Part shown: piece by piece, positions 43,601 to 56,651 of the stretch
How the letters are laid out: every line of letters begins with the position of its first letter
How positions within the stretch are numbered: position 1 is the first letter of the stretch
Origin: Micropterix aruncella
Taxonomy: Eukaryota > Arthropoda > Insecta > Lepidoptera > Micropterigidae
DNA length: 64,000 nucleotides
Direction: 5' to 3'
NCBI GenBank assembly: GCA_944548615.1
Contig: OX155950.1
Coordinates: 33,525,170 to 33,589,169, forward strand
Program-made: the position numbers and the translations under genes
Notes under the pieces: model-generated
The model's input: the letters and a program-made list of their open reading frames with translations, nothing else
What the model was told of the DNA's origin: nothing
Databases searched by the model: none

Positions 43601-46600
43601 GCTATGGGTTATTAGTTTATATGTATGTATAGTGTATAATTGCATAAATATATATTACAAAGTTAAAATATACATAATATGCTATATGAACTATAAAAGA
43701 AAATAAACATTCGCTATAAAATATACATTGGAACATATGTCAACAAGATTTAATGTCATAAATATGTCAACAAGATGTAACATATTTACACACTTTTGAG
43801 CATTTTGGATCTATAAACAAGAAACCTTTAGTAGTCTTTCAAAGATTAATATACGTCGCCTATCCACCATCTCGTTAGTAGCAATACTAGTGGGACATAG
43901 TTGGTTGCTGTCATACATATTGCTGTCATCTGTCATATATATTTTCAGTTTTGAGAAAAAACTCGTTTATTAACGTTCTGTTAAAAAAAAAATAATACCA
44001 TGCTTATTATCTATTTAAAGTCGACAATACGTATGGAGAATGGTGCCTCCGAAATTAAGCACGTCAAGGCCCCCTATAAAATAATAGCGCGTATTTTAAA
44101 CAATATATGCATGTTTTTACACATGTACTCACAGGCTACAAGGAAATAAAGAGCATGTAACCAATCTGCGTGACTGAGTTTGCTAAATTGCTTTGACTTT
44201 ATAGATTGAAGAATATTCGGTATAATGAAAATTGGTCAGTACAAACCTCAGAAATATAATATACTCTACAAAACTACTTATTCAACACTCAACTATTATA
44301 CATACGACGTTCGTAACAATTTACATTTTTTTATACTGTAGGTACTACTAGTTTTTATTTATAAAATAGTACCTAATTAATTGTCAGAGATGTATGTCAT
44401 GGATAAATAAATATATATATTGTATTAAAGGGTATGTAAATTCCAGAATTACAAGTGAAATATTGGTTTAAAGAATGTACACCTGACTATATAAGACTCC
44501 TTAAGCTATCGGAATTGGGGCGTACTGAAATTCATTGGGCTATATTATATGAAACTGTAGAAAACATCACAAGTCGAAGGTGGTCTCGAAGATTGATTGG
44601 TCAAATCTTATCTGTATCCCATCTGTAACTTTCGATTAATCTGTGGCCGAGCCGGGTGGATTTTTATAATAGCAGCTTCTTCTGCAATCCGCCGGACAAC
44701 TTTCAGCCAAGATAAACAACCCCGGGACGCATGCGCGTATAAACAAACAAACAAACGACATACCACCGACTTTATTACACCAGGGTCGATGCGGACGGTA
44801 GCTACGCATGCTAGGCTAACTATAGCTATGACATAGCGCACCGTAGGGACAAATCCAGTAGGCTAAACCATAATAATGAATGAAACCCATTAAAATATTA
44901 CATTTTCCGTCGATTTAAATAGCCCAATTAGAAAGAATCGTCACCAACGGCCACTTTTTTGTTATTTCTTATTACAATCTGCTAGTCTCTGATTCCTTTA
45001 ATTATTGCTCAATACTTACATGTTTTTCCACTCATTTATCATCTTCAAATGTATATATTATTATTATTATTTCAGTCTATGTAGGATTTGTAACTTTAGC
45101 TAGCGGTAAACCTTCTACTCCTATACATATGGTTGAAACAGATGACATCAACATCAACAATATAACACAAGCTAAAATTACAGTAGTCGAGCAGCAGGTA
45201 TAAACATGCTCTGTTGTTATACATAATTGTATTAAAAATGCTGATTCAAGATATATTAAAACACGACTTTCGTAAAATGGCAGTTGTCCAATGTTCTCCG
45301 AAAAAAATCTTAATTATGATCGATGTCCTTATTCTCGTATTCTGTCATGTAGCATAAGCTGTCGTAATTGCTATCAGTTTTTGTTTTCTATAATTGTTTT
45401 ACTAAATAATAATACTGGTATGTCTTTACTATGGTCTACTGGTCTGTCAACATCTACTGGTCTGTCTTACCGTCTTAGATACTTTTTTTCTACGCGTCCA
45501 TCAATGCCATGACTAAAAAGTTTATACAATATTTGTTGAAAAAGATTTTTTCCCATTTCTTTTAAATTATCGCATTGCCATAGTTTACGGTGCGGTATGT
45601 CCATTTTCAATTCCGACCAATTTATGTAATTTTTCAGTCGGAGAATTTAAATTGATTGGACGCGGGAGGAGCAGCCGCAGCACAAGTTCTGTTCCACTCA
45701 TATTGAAATGCCGTGTTTTTAAACGCTTATCATTTTGAAATGTGTAATAAAATCTGTCGAGTGGTCGTGTCGAGATGTATCCCGAGTGCGTGCGTCTTGC
45801 GCCGAAAGTGGAGACGGGTGTGGTCATAAAACTAGGGTTGGCATCACATTTTATTAAAAAATTATAATATATTTCTTAAAATTTTATTTTATAAAATTAT
45901 CCCAATAAAATGAAACATTTTGACAATAAACGAGTAAATAATAATATTTTTACAACATTTTTGAAGCAGATTCGATGATTTGTGTGGATTTCATCACCCC
46001 TCATACAGGTTATACAGATAATTTTTTGTTTGTCTTCTCCACACGCCATCCTCCAACACAAAACCGAAGATCCTGCGGAGTATTTTCCGCTAAAAGACAT
46101 CTAGTCCATTTTCATCTGCTTTGGTGAAAGTACATCTTTCTGAAGCGTAAGTGGCTTTGATGAGTGTCTTTGTTGAGAATTGTCTTCGTCTGACTGGATT
46201 TCATTTAAGAATGGTGTCCAAAGTAACACGTATTTGCAGCCATTAGATGTAGATATTATCACCTCTTCATTGGTGTTGTCGCTGGTTAATATTGAGTCGA
46301 GGCATGTGAATTTATTGACAGATTCAAAGGTATAACAAAAGGCAACGTAAAATCCCAAATATAATTTAATTTATATTATAATATTTCAACCAGAGCAAGG
46401 CATATTTGTTTATGTTTAACCAGTTTCTTATGCTTTGGTTTGGATTGGCTTACGGTTTGGAGTACATACGTAACAACTCATCTCGATAGTGGTCAGTATT
46501 CTTCGGATTATCAAAATTGAAAGCCCGAATGCCATCTTATTAGACAGGCAAAAGAGCATTTTTTATCTATTTTATTTATATTGCTTCGTGTTTTTGTTTG

Positions 46601-47739
46601 TGTATTGATCCATGCATTAAATTAATTCTATGAATTGCCTATTATAGCTCCCTATGACGCTCATAAAATCTGTTTGATGTTACATTACGTCATATTAACT
46701 ATACCAAGTATTCGATATTGCGTCAGCTGCTATTTCTATATTACAATAAGAAATTCGCTGAATTTGATATTTTGCACATTCAATGATGGAATGAGAAATT
46801 CGTAAATTTTTGCAATCATGAAATCATTTTTTTAAATACATTAAATGTCACACATTATTTTTCATATAATCACACATGCAAACACCAACCATCTATGCAC
46901 AATTCAAACACAATCAATTGAGTCTGTTATTATATATTTTCGTTCAGGCATGAAAAACTATGCATTTATAGAATTAGCTTTGATGAACTAAATCGTTAAT
47001 TACTAGTGGCAATTGAACAACACTCTAATAATTCAGACAATAAACATATTCCAATTTCTATTTCACTTTCTGTTATTTGAAAAATTGTATTTAAAATATT
47101 TTTTTTTTCGTAAAAAAAAATGTTTTTATGTATGTAGGTATATATACATTTTTCATTTCTATTTTAAATATGAACTTTAAAAATGTTTTAATGTTATTGG
47201 TAAATTATTATTCTCCTCTAAATTTTGTATTTCAATTATTATTTGTCATCCTGTCTTTTTTTCAGCTATGTCGATTTTATATGATATGTTATTTCAGACC
47301 CCGTAATGTATATTTTAATATTTTAATAACGGAAGATTTTTACTGTCATTTTTTATTATGGAAGATTTTTACTGTCATTTTTAATTATAATATTTTTTGT
47401 TTTTACTGATTACATTTTATTATATTTAATATCATTTGCTAGATATTATAGGTAAGTCAGGGTAGTATCGATAGCAACTATTTTAACATTACACACTTAC
47501 CAAATAAATAAAAAATATCAATCTGTTACCATAACAGGGAATTAAAGAGAAAGAAAGTGTCATATATTTTATCACCATAAATTTTACGCCATAATTCAGA
47601 CAATAAGTATTTTTTATTTCTATTTCAAATAGCCATAGGTTTTGGAATATTGATGATGATAGGCTCATAATTCTTGATTATGTATTTATTACATCACTAT
47701 TTTTTCCGACCTCTGAATCAATTTAAATTTGAAATCCAA
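43601..47739. other. Long AT-rich stretch without recognisable gene
   Basis: ORFs at 44597-44841, 45585-45827, 46101-46358 and 47128-47409 resemble no known family. A 28-bp direct repeat (ATATGTCAACAAGAT) lies near 43735-43780. A GC-richer patch at about 44640-44860 is unexplained. The 45870-46020 block shares GTGTGGATTTCATC-type sequence with about 35430 and probably is a retroposon 3' end. Confidence 0.4.
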
Positions 47740-48180
47740 GACACCGCAGCCCTAAACGTTCCAAAGTGTGGGTTGAGAGTTTTTAGAGTAGAGACCACCC
47801 GCGCGCCACCCACAGGCAAATCCCCCGACTCATTCACGCGCTCACGGACTGTCGCGTATTTCATAGTGTGTTTTGAGACGAATTCGGGCTCTCGTTTCCG
47901 ATGCGACACATTTTTTTCGGTCTCTACTCGGGCTAGCCTGGCCTTTACGAGCACTCGTCGGTCCCGTGGTCCTTCGAGGGCTTTTCACATTCATAAACCG
48001 CGGGCCATAACAAGATCTTTAATGATTTCAAGGACCCCATTGTTAACTCGGGGAACACGATGTAAATATTGTGCTTCTCCCATAAACGACCGTTATAAAA
48101 CGTGGAAAAAATGAAAATAATTTTGTAAATTCCGGTTTCGAAACCGAAACCGCAACGGTGCGCTGTCGAGGCCGGATACC
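47740..48180. other. GC-richer island with a 146-codon ORF of unknown status
   Basis: The plus-strand ORF 47674-48114 is the longest non-repeat ORF of this part, but its product is S/R/T-rich without a recognisable domain. A 78-codon ORF overlaps it on the other strand. In a GC-richer patch this can arise by chance. I do not call a gene. Confidence 0.2.
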
Positions 48181-51100
48181 TAAAGAATTTGCAATATTCG
48201 GTTAAATATTGTGAATTCTGTGGCTTCTTCGGTTATATTAAGGTTTTTGTAAATAATAATGTTATTGTATGTATTTCATTTATTTCATCAACAAATTAGT
48301 GTTACATTTATGACCGATTCGTTAAGAATAAATCATAAACATGGACATTGTTATAAGTACATAACAAGTATTCAATATCCATAAAATATGCAAGCATAAA
48401 CATACAGGCACAAAAAAATAAAAATAAGACAGAATACATAAAGAATAAAAACAATCGATCTCATTTTGCCATGAATAAGTAGCGCAATACCCACAACTTG
48501 AAGAGATGTGGGCTCGGTGTAAAAATATGGAGGTCTGACGCTGTCGTACATAGCGCACTTATGTAAGTCATCAACCTACTGTAAATACACCTACTGTTGA
48601 TTTCATTACAATAATAAATTATTGGCAAAATGTTGCTTATTGGCAGAACCACGTGACATTAACTGTCTTTGAACCGATGGAGTCAATAGTCTTTCATTTA
48701 TCCAAAATTGCAAAAACAGTTAAATATGTCATACTAGTAAACGTTTAAAATACAAATAATAAACAATATAAATGAAAGAAATAATCATCAAAAAAATCTA
48801 TGAAATCTTTAGCTTTGTTCAAAACAATGATCAATAAAAATGATACTACTAATAACCAATCAGAAAAATAAAAGATAAATGCCCTCTAATCGCATACGCA
48901 ACACGACAATAATTGATCAAACATTATAAAATTATTCCTATAAGGTTTGCCTTGTATGTTTTAACTTATGAAGACTATCGCATTTGTTTGACATTATAAA
49001 CAGCATAAAAACGAAGTCAAACGAATAAAGCCGGCAGCTCCCAACGTTTCGGCGATGTTGCGATAGACTATATAGCGTATTATGTCAGATTTTCCTGCAT
49101 CCGAATTCCTAATGTCTATTTTAATCAGAATAAAGTCAACTTTTCTAAAGCATTCGTTAAAGTAATCACTCACCTTAAAATTTTACAATATTTCAATAAA
49201 GAGTCAGCTTGATCCGACACTAAAATTGGGTGTTATGCTAATAACATATAGTTTCGGATTCGTATATTTCATTCATACTTTAATTAGAAGATATTTTACA
49301 ACCACGTCTATATTTATTACTCTAAAAATTGAATGAAAAATCATCGTTTGTTTTCTAATTGACTTGTCTTTGTTTAATTTGTCATGATACAGAATTTAAA
49401 ATATACTTTTCAATACTTTCAATGTGGTTTCTATTTTGTTTCAGGTAATCATATAACTTCATTTTAATTCCGGATGCTCGTTGATGACTGTAAGTTTTAT
49501 TATTTTTATTGACTTTGAATGTATATAGAACAGTTATTGGCACAATGGAGCCTATTCATATTATACTCGTGCTTCGTCCTCGAGATCAGAAAATTATTAT
49601 TGTACTTGTAGTAACGGATATCCTGCCACTATTCCTTCACTATTTGAGGTAAAAAGTATTCGATATCTCAGCCGTCACGCGTATGTTCTTTATTCGTATT
49701 GGACTCTCGGAAATAATACTTTTTCTTAGGATATTGCCAAAAAGAATGCATATCAGTGACGAATTAGTCTATTTACTAGGAAAAAATAATATTTTGGAAA
49801 GTCAATTTACGGCGCACAAAGCGTAAGTATCAAAAATAGGATGATTGAGCGCAGATTTAGACGATCTCTGATCAACATTAAATATAAATATAACTAAATT
49901 ACTAATTTATAAACACATCAATTATTTCCATTTCGCAATAAATGTATAATAAGGAACAATTTTGGTAAGACATGCGTATGATTTCTATTTTCCGGCTATT
50001 TGCAATGTTTTAACATTATGTCAACTTGGCTGGCACGGTAACTAAGATCGAGGAACCTAATATTTGCGGAATCGATCTCGACTTTTTGTTAGTGAGGATT
50101 TGGATAAGGGTAACAATTCAATTAGTCATGTTTTAATCATTGATTTTTTGGAGAATTGTTGATAGCTATCAAACGTCACCGTTTGCACCGCCATCTAGTA
50201 GTAAACCGTATTACTCACAGCAGCACAGATGCAAACCGCTCTTTAGTACGACGACGTACGACCAACAGTTGCCAATTGTGTGGTGGTTATAAGATACGAT
50301 AATAACAAAATTAATATTAAAAACAATAGTATTTTGTTGAAGCGCAGATTAAGCCTAATTGTTTTTTTCGGTATGATATTGAAAAAATTCTAATTAAAAT
50401 ATTACCTCAAAAGAAACGAAAAACTTAATTCGGCTTTGACTCAACGCAGAGTCGCGTTTCTCAAAAATAAGATGAATTATTTTTAATACTGTAAGTACAA
50501 AATATTGTATATATTATACCTAGCCCTAATAACAGTGACGTAATGACACATGGTTAGTCACATTAAATAACAACTTAATATAGTTGTAATGATTGAAAGA
50601 TTGGGAAAATATTTAAAAGAGCATTTCATTTCCAACCACCACAAATTATAATCGTACCCTATTGAACTATCCATATCAAGAAATTAGTCATTTACGCATT
50701 CTTGCCCACATACATAATACAAACTCTATCAAAAGGGGAGATATGTGACCCAGAAGTGTTAATTTCACAGATTATAGATTCAACATTAATTAAAAAAAAC
50801 ACATTTAGACCCAAACGAAATACCCAGGAATATCTTTACAGTGATATCTATTACATCAAATATTTACTACTCTATCATAATCATCACGTTGCACTGTAGG
50901 CTATACTTATACATCCATTAGTTTATGGAAACCTTCCAAGAAATAATGATCATTGTTTGATTCACATACAATGAGGCATGTGACAACCATACGTGGTAAA
51001 TCTCGGTCAAATTAGAATAACTTATATTTAGTCGAAGGCACATCAAAGTATTAGGAAAGTGATTGACACACCCCTAGACCATTATAATAACTAAATTACA

Positions 51101-51827
51101 TAACATAACAATATAAAATAATGCTAGAAATTACTCGTTGCAAGAGCTATATTCTATTTAATTACATTCGATACGAAACTGACGTTATTCCATGCATTTG
51201 CTTTATATGTATACAAAAAATCATTTTTGTGCAAATTAAAATATTTACAACTATTCAACGTTTTAAACAAACTGTTTTATCCTAAATAACAGAAGATTTC
51301 ATATCAATGATTTTAATATATGCATCGAATATTACTAGGATATAAATATAGGATATTATATAAGTGCTATTATAGGATATAAATATAAGTGCAATAATAT
51401 TATGCTGATCTCGAGGACCAAGCAAGAGTACTTAATGATTAAACGAACTTACCCTTAGGTAGATGAAGCTATCATAATTATTCGAAGAGAATCATCCGAA
51501 GATATCAGCAACCCTCCCACCCTTGCACTTTATGCATTATTGTAAAATATATTAATGCATTATAGGAACCTGTCTATATTGTTGATTTTTTTTAAGTCTT
51601 CCCAACTATACTCACCACGCTGATTCCGAATCTGCAATAATCTTTATTCGTCCTCAAAAATTCAAGCGTCAAACACATACATTTCTGTAGGTTAAGTTAA
51701 CTTTTTTGTAATAATGTTTAGTTAGTTTTTTAACAATATTGAAAAAAAAAGTTTTTTTTAAAATGAAAATTAGTTTTTTTTTCTCTTGGAATATTGCATA
51801 TCCGAGGCTTTTTACATGACTGCCCAA
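48181..51827. other. AT-rich stretch without recognisable gene
   Basis: The part at about 48260-48680 has the look of a minus-oriented LINE 3' UTR (TTTCATTTATTTCATC start), but no coding motif was found. The ORF 50702-50899 (65 codons) is unrecognised. The rest appears unique. Confidence 0.4.
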
Positions 51828-52152
51828 CAAAAAAAGGGTGTATTGTGTTCTATATGTACGTTTTCCATTTGTTTATTCCACCATAACTTCTAAACGCTTT
51901 AACCGATTTAGAAGTGTGAGGTATTGTTAGAATCGTCATGTCATCCCAAGTGCCATAGGTTACCTAAATCTCCAAATATCAAGTACATAGTTCTATAAAG
52001 TCCAAATCTCCAAATGTCAATAATTTTACATAAATATCGACGTGTTTAGAGTCAAATGAAAGGTCTGATTGATTACATTTCGAAAATATACCTCTCGTAA
52101 CGACAGTCATGTTTTTTATTCCTTTTAATATTATATATTTACTTGTTTTATC
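51828..52152 (+). repeat. Dispersed repeat family X, copy 2 (inverted relative to 4.4 kb)
   Basis: It runs from AAAAAAAGGGTGTATTGTG through GTTTATTCCACCATAACTTC, AACCGATTTAGAAG, CTATAAAGTCC and AAATGAAAGGTCTGATTG to GTAACGACAGTCATG. All of these pair with the reverse complement of 4412-4825. Confidence 0.65.
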
Positions 52153-52889
52153 ACATTTAGCATTGCAATAAGAGAATGTAGTATATATAGTGTTTATTTT
52201 TTTCCCGATTTTTGGGAAAGGTTGCTATAATGCGTATATTCCCAAAATATTCAAGCACATGAAAACGTAATTAACTCTAAATTAAGTACACGCGTGATAG
52301 TTGTGGAATAGGTAGGTACCTAAAACTTTATTTTATCGCGCAAATAGTTTAGTAATGACGGCATATATGGGTTACTGCAATTACGAAGCACTTCGTATAA
52401 TTATAATAAATAGAACTTAATGTACCTACAGGTAAGTTCGTTTAATCATTAATTATAATCCATGGCAGATTTTACCAATGCATTCATTATCCTCGTATGT
52501 AAATAGGATAATTACCCGAAATTTCACCAACAAAACAATTTTCAGTCATCGTCTATAAGCGGCTAATTTACATGGCGAGAGTCGTTGTGCGGTATATAAA
52601 GCGGCAAACGGAAATTGATCCCCATCGTCCATTATTCGATGAATAAATACATCTCATTGAAAATTTCCAATTTTAGAACGAGAATTTATAAATTTGCCGG
52701 ACGTAATTCGCGTTACGGTGGGGGAATAGCGATACACATTTTCATGCAAAACGGCGCCACTTATTGGTAAACTTTTTACTTGTTTGCAATATTCGCGTGC
52801 AGGTTGACGATGAATGACGGTTAACCCTTTGAGGACCTTAAGCTTTGCGGTAGAGTATGGAAAATTTTGATACATAAAACCGTAATTTT
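52153..52889. other. No gene; contains a TTAACCCTTTGAGGACCTTAA motif
   Basis: 52821-52841 reads TTAACCCTTTGAGG then ACCTTAA. It combines the termini of the two TTAA families seen at 26.8-27.5 kb within 21 bp. A GC-balanced patch at about 52540-52640 is unexplained. Confidence 0.4.
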
Positions 52890-53073
52890 AGTATTATGCG
52901 CAACTAGGGTTGTCGACTACAGCGGGCGAGCCCGTCACAGAAGTTTTAACGATTAGTCGTTCTATCTCCCTGGAGTGAGCGCAGAAGACTTGAGGACAAA
53001 ACAGTCCACCGTCTAGCTCCGTCACAAGCCCGTAAGAGGCCAACGCCTTAACCGCGAGATAGCCAGGAGTGTT

Positions 53074-54125
53074 CAAATCAAATCAAATCAAATTGTTTAT
53101 TGTCTTAAAAACTAATACATAGTTGTATAGACAGTAGTATTACATTTGGCCGTGATAACATTGAATTCTTTTTTAATGATCAAATTCTTCTACTACTAAT
53201 CAAAACGTAAAAGGTTACTCGTAAGAATGAAGAAGGTATTATTGTAGAATAAAATCGAGTCTCATCATTTAGTTTACCAGATTAAAAACACAGAGTAAAT
53301 TATTCTTTAAAATACCGATAAAAATAAGTTTTTTTAGTATAAAATTAATAAATGTAATGTCAAAAATAACAAAAAAAAGTGACGGTTGTCAAAACGTAAA
53401 ATAAAATGTCTTAGTGATTATATTGTAAATAAAAATAGTCAAGGTATAATTAATATGTGCCTACCTAATAATAAAAAATAGTTAATACGTTTTAGTCAAA
53501 TTGAAAATCGTTTTAAAACCTATTACAGAAAGAGATATAGTCGAGATGCAGACAGTTTTTAGAGATCGTTAATGTCGTACAATTCTCTTTCAATTAGATA
53601 TAATTTGAGTTTATTTTTAAATTGGAGCATTTTTCCTTCGCGGCATATATTTTTTATACTAAAGGGTAGCTTATTGTAGCATATAATTCCGACGTAGCTC
53701 GGATTCCTTTTAAAAAGTTCTAGATTTGGACGAGGAAGAATCAGATTATTTCTCCCCCTGGTAAAGTGTTTATGGGTATCTGAATGTATCGGCAGCTGAG
53801 CTAGGTTTTTTGTGATCAATTTAACGCATTATAAAACGTATAGAGATGGAAGGGTGAGGATTTTAAGCCTTCTGAAATGACCACGGCATGATTCTACATA
53901 ACCCAGATTACTTAAAATTCGAATGGCCCGTTTTTGCAATGAAAAAATATGTTGCCTTAGATCGATGGTGCATTGCGCCCAGAAGAGAATACCGTAACGG
54001 AGAAAAGACTCAAAATAAGCGAAATAAATCGTTTTCGTGTCCTTAGAATTAATCAGTTTTTGTATTTGGCGCAGCAGAAAACAGGCACTAGAAAGTTTGT
54101 CACTTAATTGTTCTCCGTGTGCATT
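53074..54125 (-). mobile_element. 5'-truncated LINE nested in family R copy 7
   Basis: A (CAAAT)n tail at 53074-53093 (minus-strand poly-ATTTG) is followed by a roughly 480-bp 3' UTR and a C-terminal coding remnant. R sequence stops at CCAGGAGTGTT and resumes at ACCCGGCGGGCCTAC, exactly as the uninterrupted copy 4 reads across, so the boundaries are firm. Confidence 0.85.
53559..54125 (-). pseudogene. LINE ORF2 C-terminal remnant (two pieces)
   Basis: The minus strand encodes KLSSACFLLRQIQKL, TIYFAYFESFLRYGILFWAQ, LQKRAIRILSNLG and FRRLKILTLPSLYVL. After a break near 53825 it continues in another frame with TKNLAQLPIHSDTHKHFTRG, NLILPRPNLELFKRNPSYVG and CYNKLPFSIKNI. This is the post-reverse-transcriptase region of Jockey/CR1-type LINEs. 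Apart from that frame break the protein is well preserved, so the insertion is fairly recent. Confidence 0.85.
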
Positions 54126-54894
54126 ACCCGGCGGGCCTACACTCACTCCCTTACTTCCAATTGTGAACAGATTGGTTACGAGTTCGAGGTCGCTTGCGCG
54201 GTCCTCTCCCTTACGAAGCCGTAAAACGGTGTTTACCGAATATATCGCGGACCACAGCGTCCTTTGCCCGGCTGTTCACCCAGGATCGGGTAGCCGATGG
54301 TCATTTCAAGAGCAGTCGCCGTAAGGTCCGCAACCACCCCCGCTCTATAGGAAAGAGTACTGCTTCCAGACTCCCCCGACTGTTAGTCAGAGTGCACAGT
54401 CGATTGGCTTACAGCGCACGGTGCGCAGACCGTCCAGGAGCGCCAGAAGGTTGATTCCCAGGGGAAAATAACCATAAGGCCAGAGTCCTACCCAGGCTCG
54501 CACTTCATGCGTGGAGGCCGTCGGATAGGTGTTGACCCGTGAGCGTGGTCAACTCAGCAAGGGCCCATTAACTCCAGTATTATGCGCAGGTTTCAATTGT
54601 ATATCTTGGATATTGACCACTCACTGCCGAGCGCCCCGCTCAACTGACCAATCGGATGATTTTGCACCTGAAACCCGTCCTTTTTTCGCACAGTGCTACA
54701 ATGTCACTCGCTACATCTAACAAAATCTATTAAAACTATATAGTAATGTGGCTTTGTGTTACCGGACGTGTAATTGATTTTGAAACACTTTGGAATTCAT
54801 AAGTCACTTTTGGAAATTTTGACTTTTGAGACTTTGTTCTACCGCATGTGCGATATGTCTGTGAAAATTGATTCAATAGATTTTGTATAAATTG

Positions 54895-55215
54895 ATGAGG
54901 CATAAGTGTCATCCATAAAGATGCAAAGTTGCAACTGATCCCAATATTTGAATAATTTATTATTTTACTCAGAAATCATACGTACTAAAAGAAAAAAACA
55001 ATTTGAAAAAGTCGTCATAAATATTTATTTATGTAAAATCACCATAGTTCATTTGCGATATTTTCATAAAAAAATATACAGTATATTTATAAATCAAATA
55101 TCTTTTTTTTTTGTTTATAATAACATTGAAAAAATATAATTTATTAATTATTCGTATTCTATAATTTATAAAATCATTTTGAAATTATGGGACACATATA
55201 TCCTATGGTCCTTAA
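54895..55215 (-). mobile_element. TTAA-started element (family GGACC), copy 2 (inverted)
   Basis: The right side reads GGGACACATATATCCTATGG then TCCTTAAAG, which in reverse is TTAAGGACCATAGGATAT. The interior matches 27072-27465 in reverse, including CATAAAGATGCAAAGTTGCA at the left. AAAGGGTTAA follows directly, a remnant resembling the end of the CCCTT family. Confidence 0.5.
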
Positions 55216-55222
55216 AGGGTTA

Positions 55223-56238
55223 AAATATTATCAGTTTCGATTTAATCTAAATGTAATTTCATTTAAATTCTTCTGCTGCTCAGTAGCAAGAATTCGGCAC
55301 AGACCTTTGTTTCATGCTCTCGCCCGGCAAAGTGAAATATTCCAAGTAGGATTAACTTTACAGTTCCATTCGAGAAAGTGCTCAAAAGAAATTGCCCCAT
55401 CGACGGGCATTCCTCTCGCGAAAAGTCATTAACATTTTCCATAAAGAAAACACTTTCTCGCACGAATATTTCTTTCACTCATTTTCTCTTCGAGAGCATT
55501 ATCTTCATGATGTCGCCCTCGGAATTACCTAGCACTCAATAAAAAAAAGTTGGCTAGAAGCCTAGAATAGTGTTGTGATTGATTTGTCGTTTGAACATGT
55601 CATGATATCCATGAAGTTCATACAATTGATACGAACTGGACAAAACAGGATCTGGGGCTATAAAGGTTCAGAAATTGACGCTGGAAATTGATAATGAATA
55701 TACTCTTTGAGCAAACAATAACCATCCTGTATTTAGCACAAGATGAGTAGCAAGAAAGCAGATTAAAAAGCGGAATGACATCGAATCGCTTAGGATTTTC
55801 ATGTATATAACATGTATATGCTTACTGCGCTCATATAGCCCATATCAGCGAATCTGACATCTGAAAGCCCCCAGTGAGTGCGTCGCCGCCCCCGGCGGAT
55901 ATTCCTAGATTTGCTCGCGGTATATTCGCGACATGACGAGCCGCGACAATCAGATTTTGCCCCGCGCACCTGAGACTAGCGCGCCGCGCCCGCCGAACTC
56001 TCGCGAGCCACTCTGACAAGTAGATTCCCGACCTAAACTCGCGGCTTATATCGGATTACGCTTGCGTGAATTTCTACCACTAAATCAGATTAGTTCTGTG
56101 TCTAGCGGATGTGTCAAGCGTTTTGCAGTGCACCGAGCGCTCCCACGTTCCACTATGTTTATGACGTTGATGAGAGAAATATTGCGCGTGGTTGTGTCTC
56201 AAGGAAGCCAGGAGAAAGTTTATTATAGAAACATCCAA
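55223..56238. other. No recognisable gene; GC-richer block at 55830-56060
   Basis: ORFs of 81 and 71 codons overlap on opposite strands at 55187-55478 and are unrecognised. The block at 55830-56060 is strongly CpG-rich (for example GTCGCCGCCCCCGGCGG) and apparently single-copy. Possible regulatory DNA, weak evidence. Confidence 0.3.
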
Positions 56239-56651
56239 TTAACCCTTTGAGTAGCAGCATTATTTCATGGCAGACCGCGGCAATTTATTTGAATTTCTTG
56301 CACCATCGCCGCGCTCGTCAAAAAGTACTATAACTATGGAACTACTATAGCAATCATAAAAATAATAACTGTGCAATGATCGCATTGAAATTTCGTATAT
56401 AGAATATTGAAATCTTATTTTGTAAAACAATTAGATAATTGTGCATAAATATGAGAAAGACGAAAAAGTGAAAAAAACTCGGCATTTCTAACTTGTACTT
56501 ACGGCAAAATACGGAACCCTATTTAGAAATTGTAAATGCTATCGTGATCTTTATTAGATTCTTTATCAAAGTTAATATTTCGTTTGTAATATATAGCCTA
56601 CGGTGTTCTGTTGTGCAACCAAATTTGGTCGTTATGTAGCCGAAGGGTTAA
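56239..56651 (-). mobile_element. TTAA-bounded element (family CCCTT), copy 3 (inverted)
   Basis: Bounded by TTAA at 56239-56242 and 56648-56651, with termini CCCTTTGAGTAGC and GTAGCCGAAGGG. The interior (ATAACTGTGCAATGATCGCA, TTGAAATTTCG and the TAATTG..ATAAATATGAGAA block) matches 26762-27075 in reverse. No transposase. Confidence 0.6.

Larger units (their letters stand above)
52903..54575 (-). mobile_element. Dispersed repeat family R, copy 7, with target-site duplication
   Basis: The R sequence runs from ACTAGGGTTGTCGACTAC to GGGCCCATTAACTCC. It is flanked by a perfect 13-bp direct repeat AGTATTATGCGCA at 52890-52902 and 54576-54588. This fixes both ends of the element and shows it inserted by a mechanism that duplicates about 13 bp, as retroposons do. 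A LINE is nested at 53074-54125. The 86-codon ORF at 54194-54454 is the counterpart of that in copy 4. Confidence 0.85.

Noticed and set aside
47674..48114. 146-codon plus-strand ORF
   Set aside because: It has no recognisable domain and low complexity (S/R/T-rich), lies in a GC-richer patch with an overlapping ORF on the other strand, and has no supporting splice or promoter signals.
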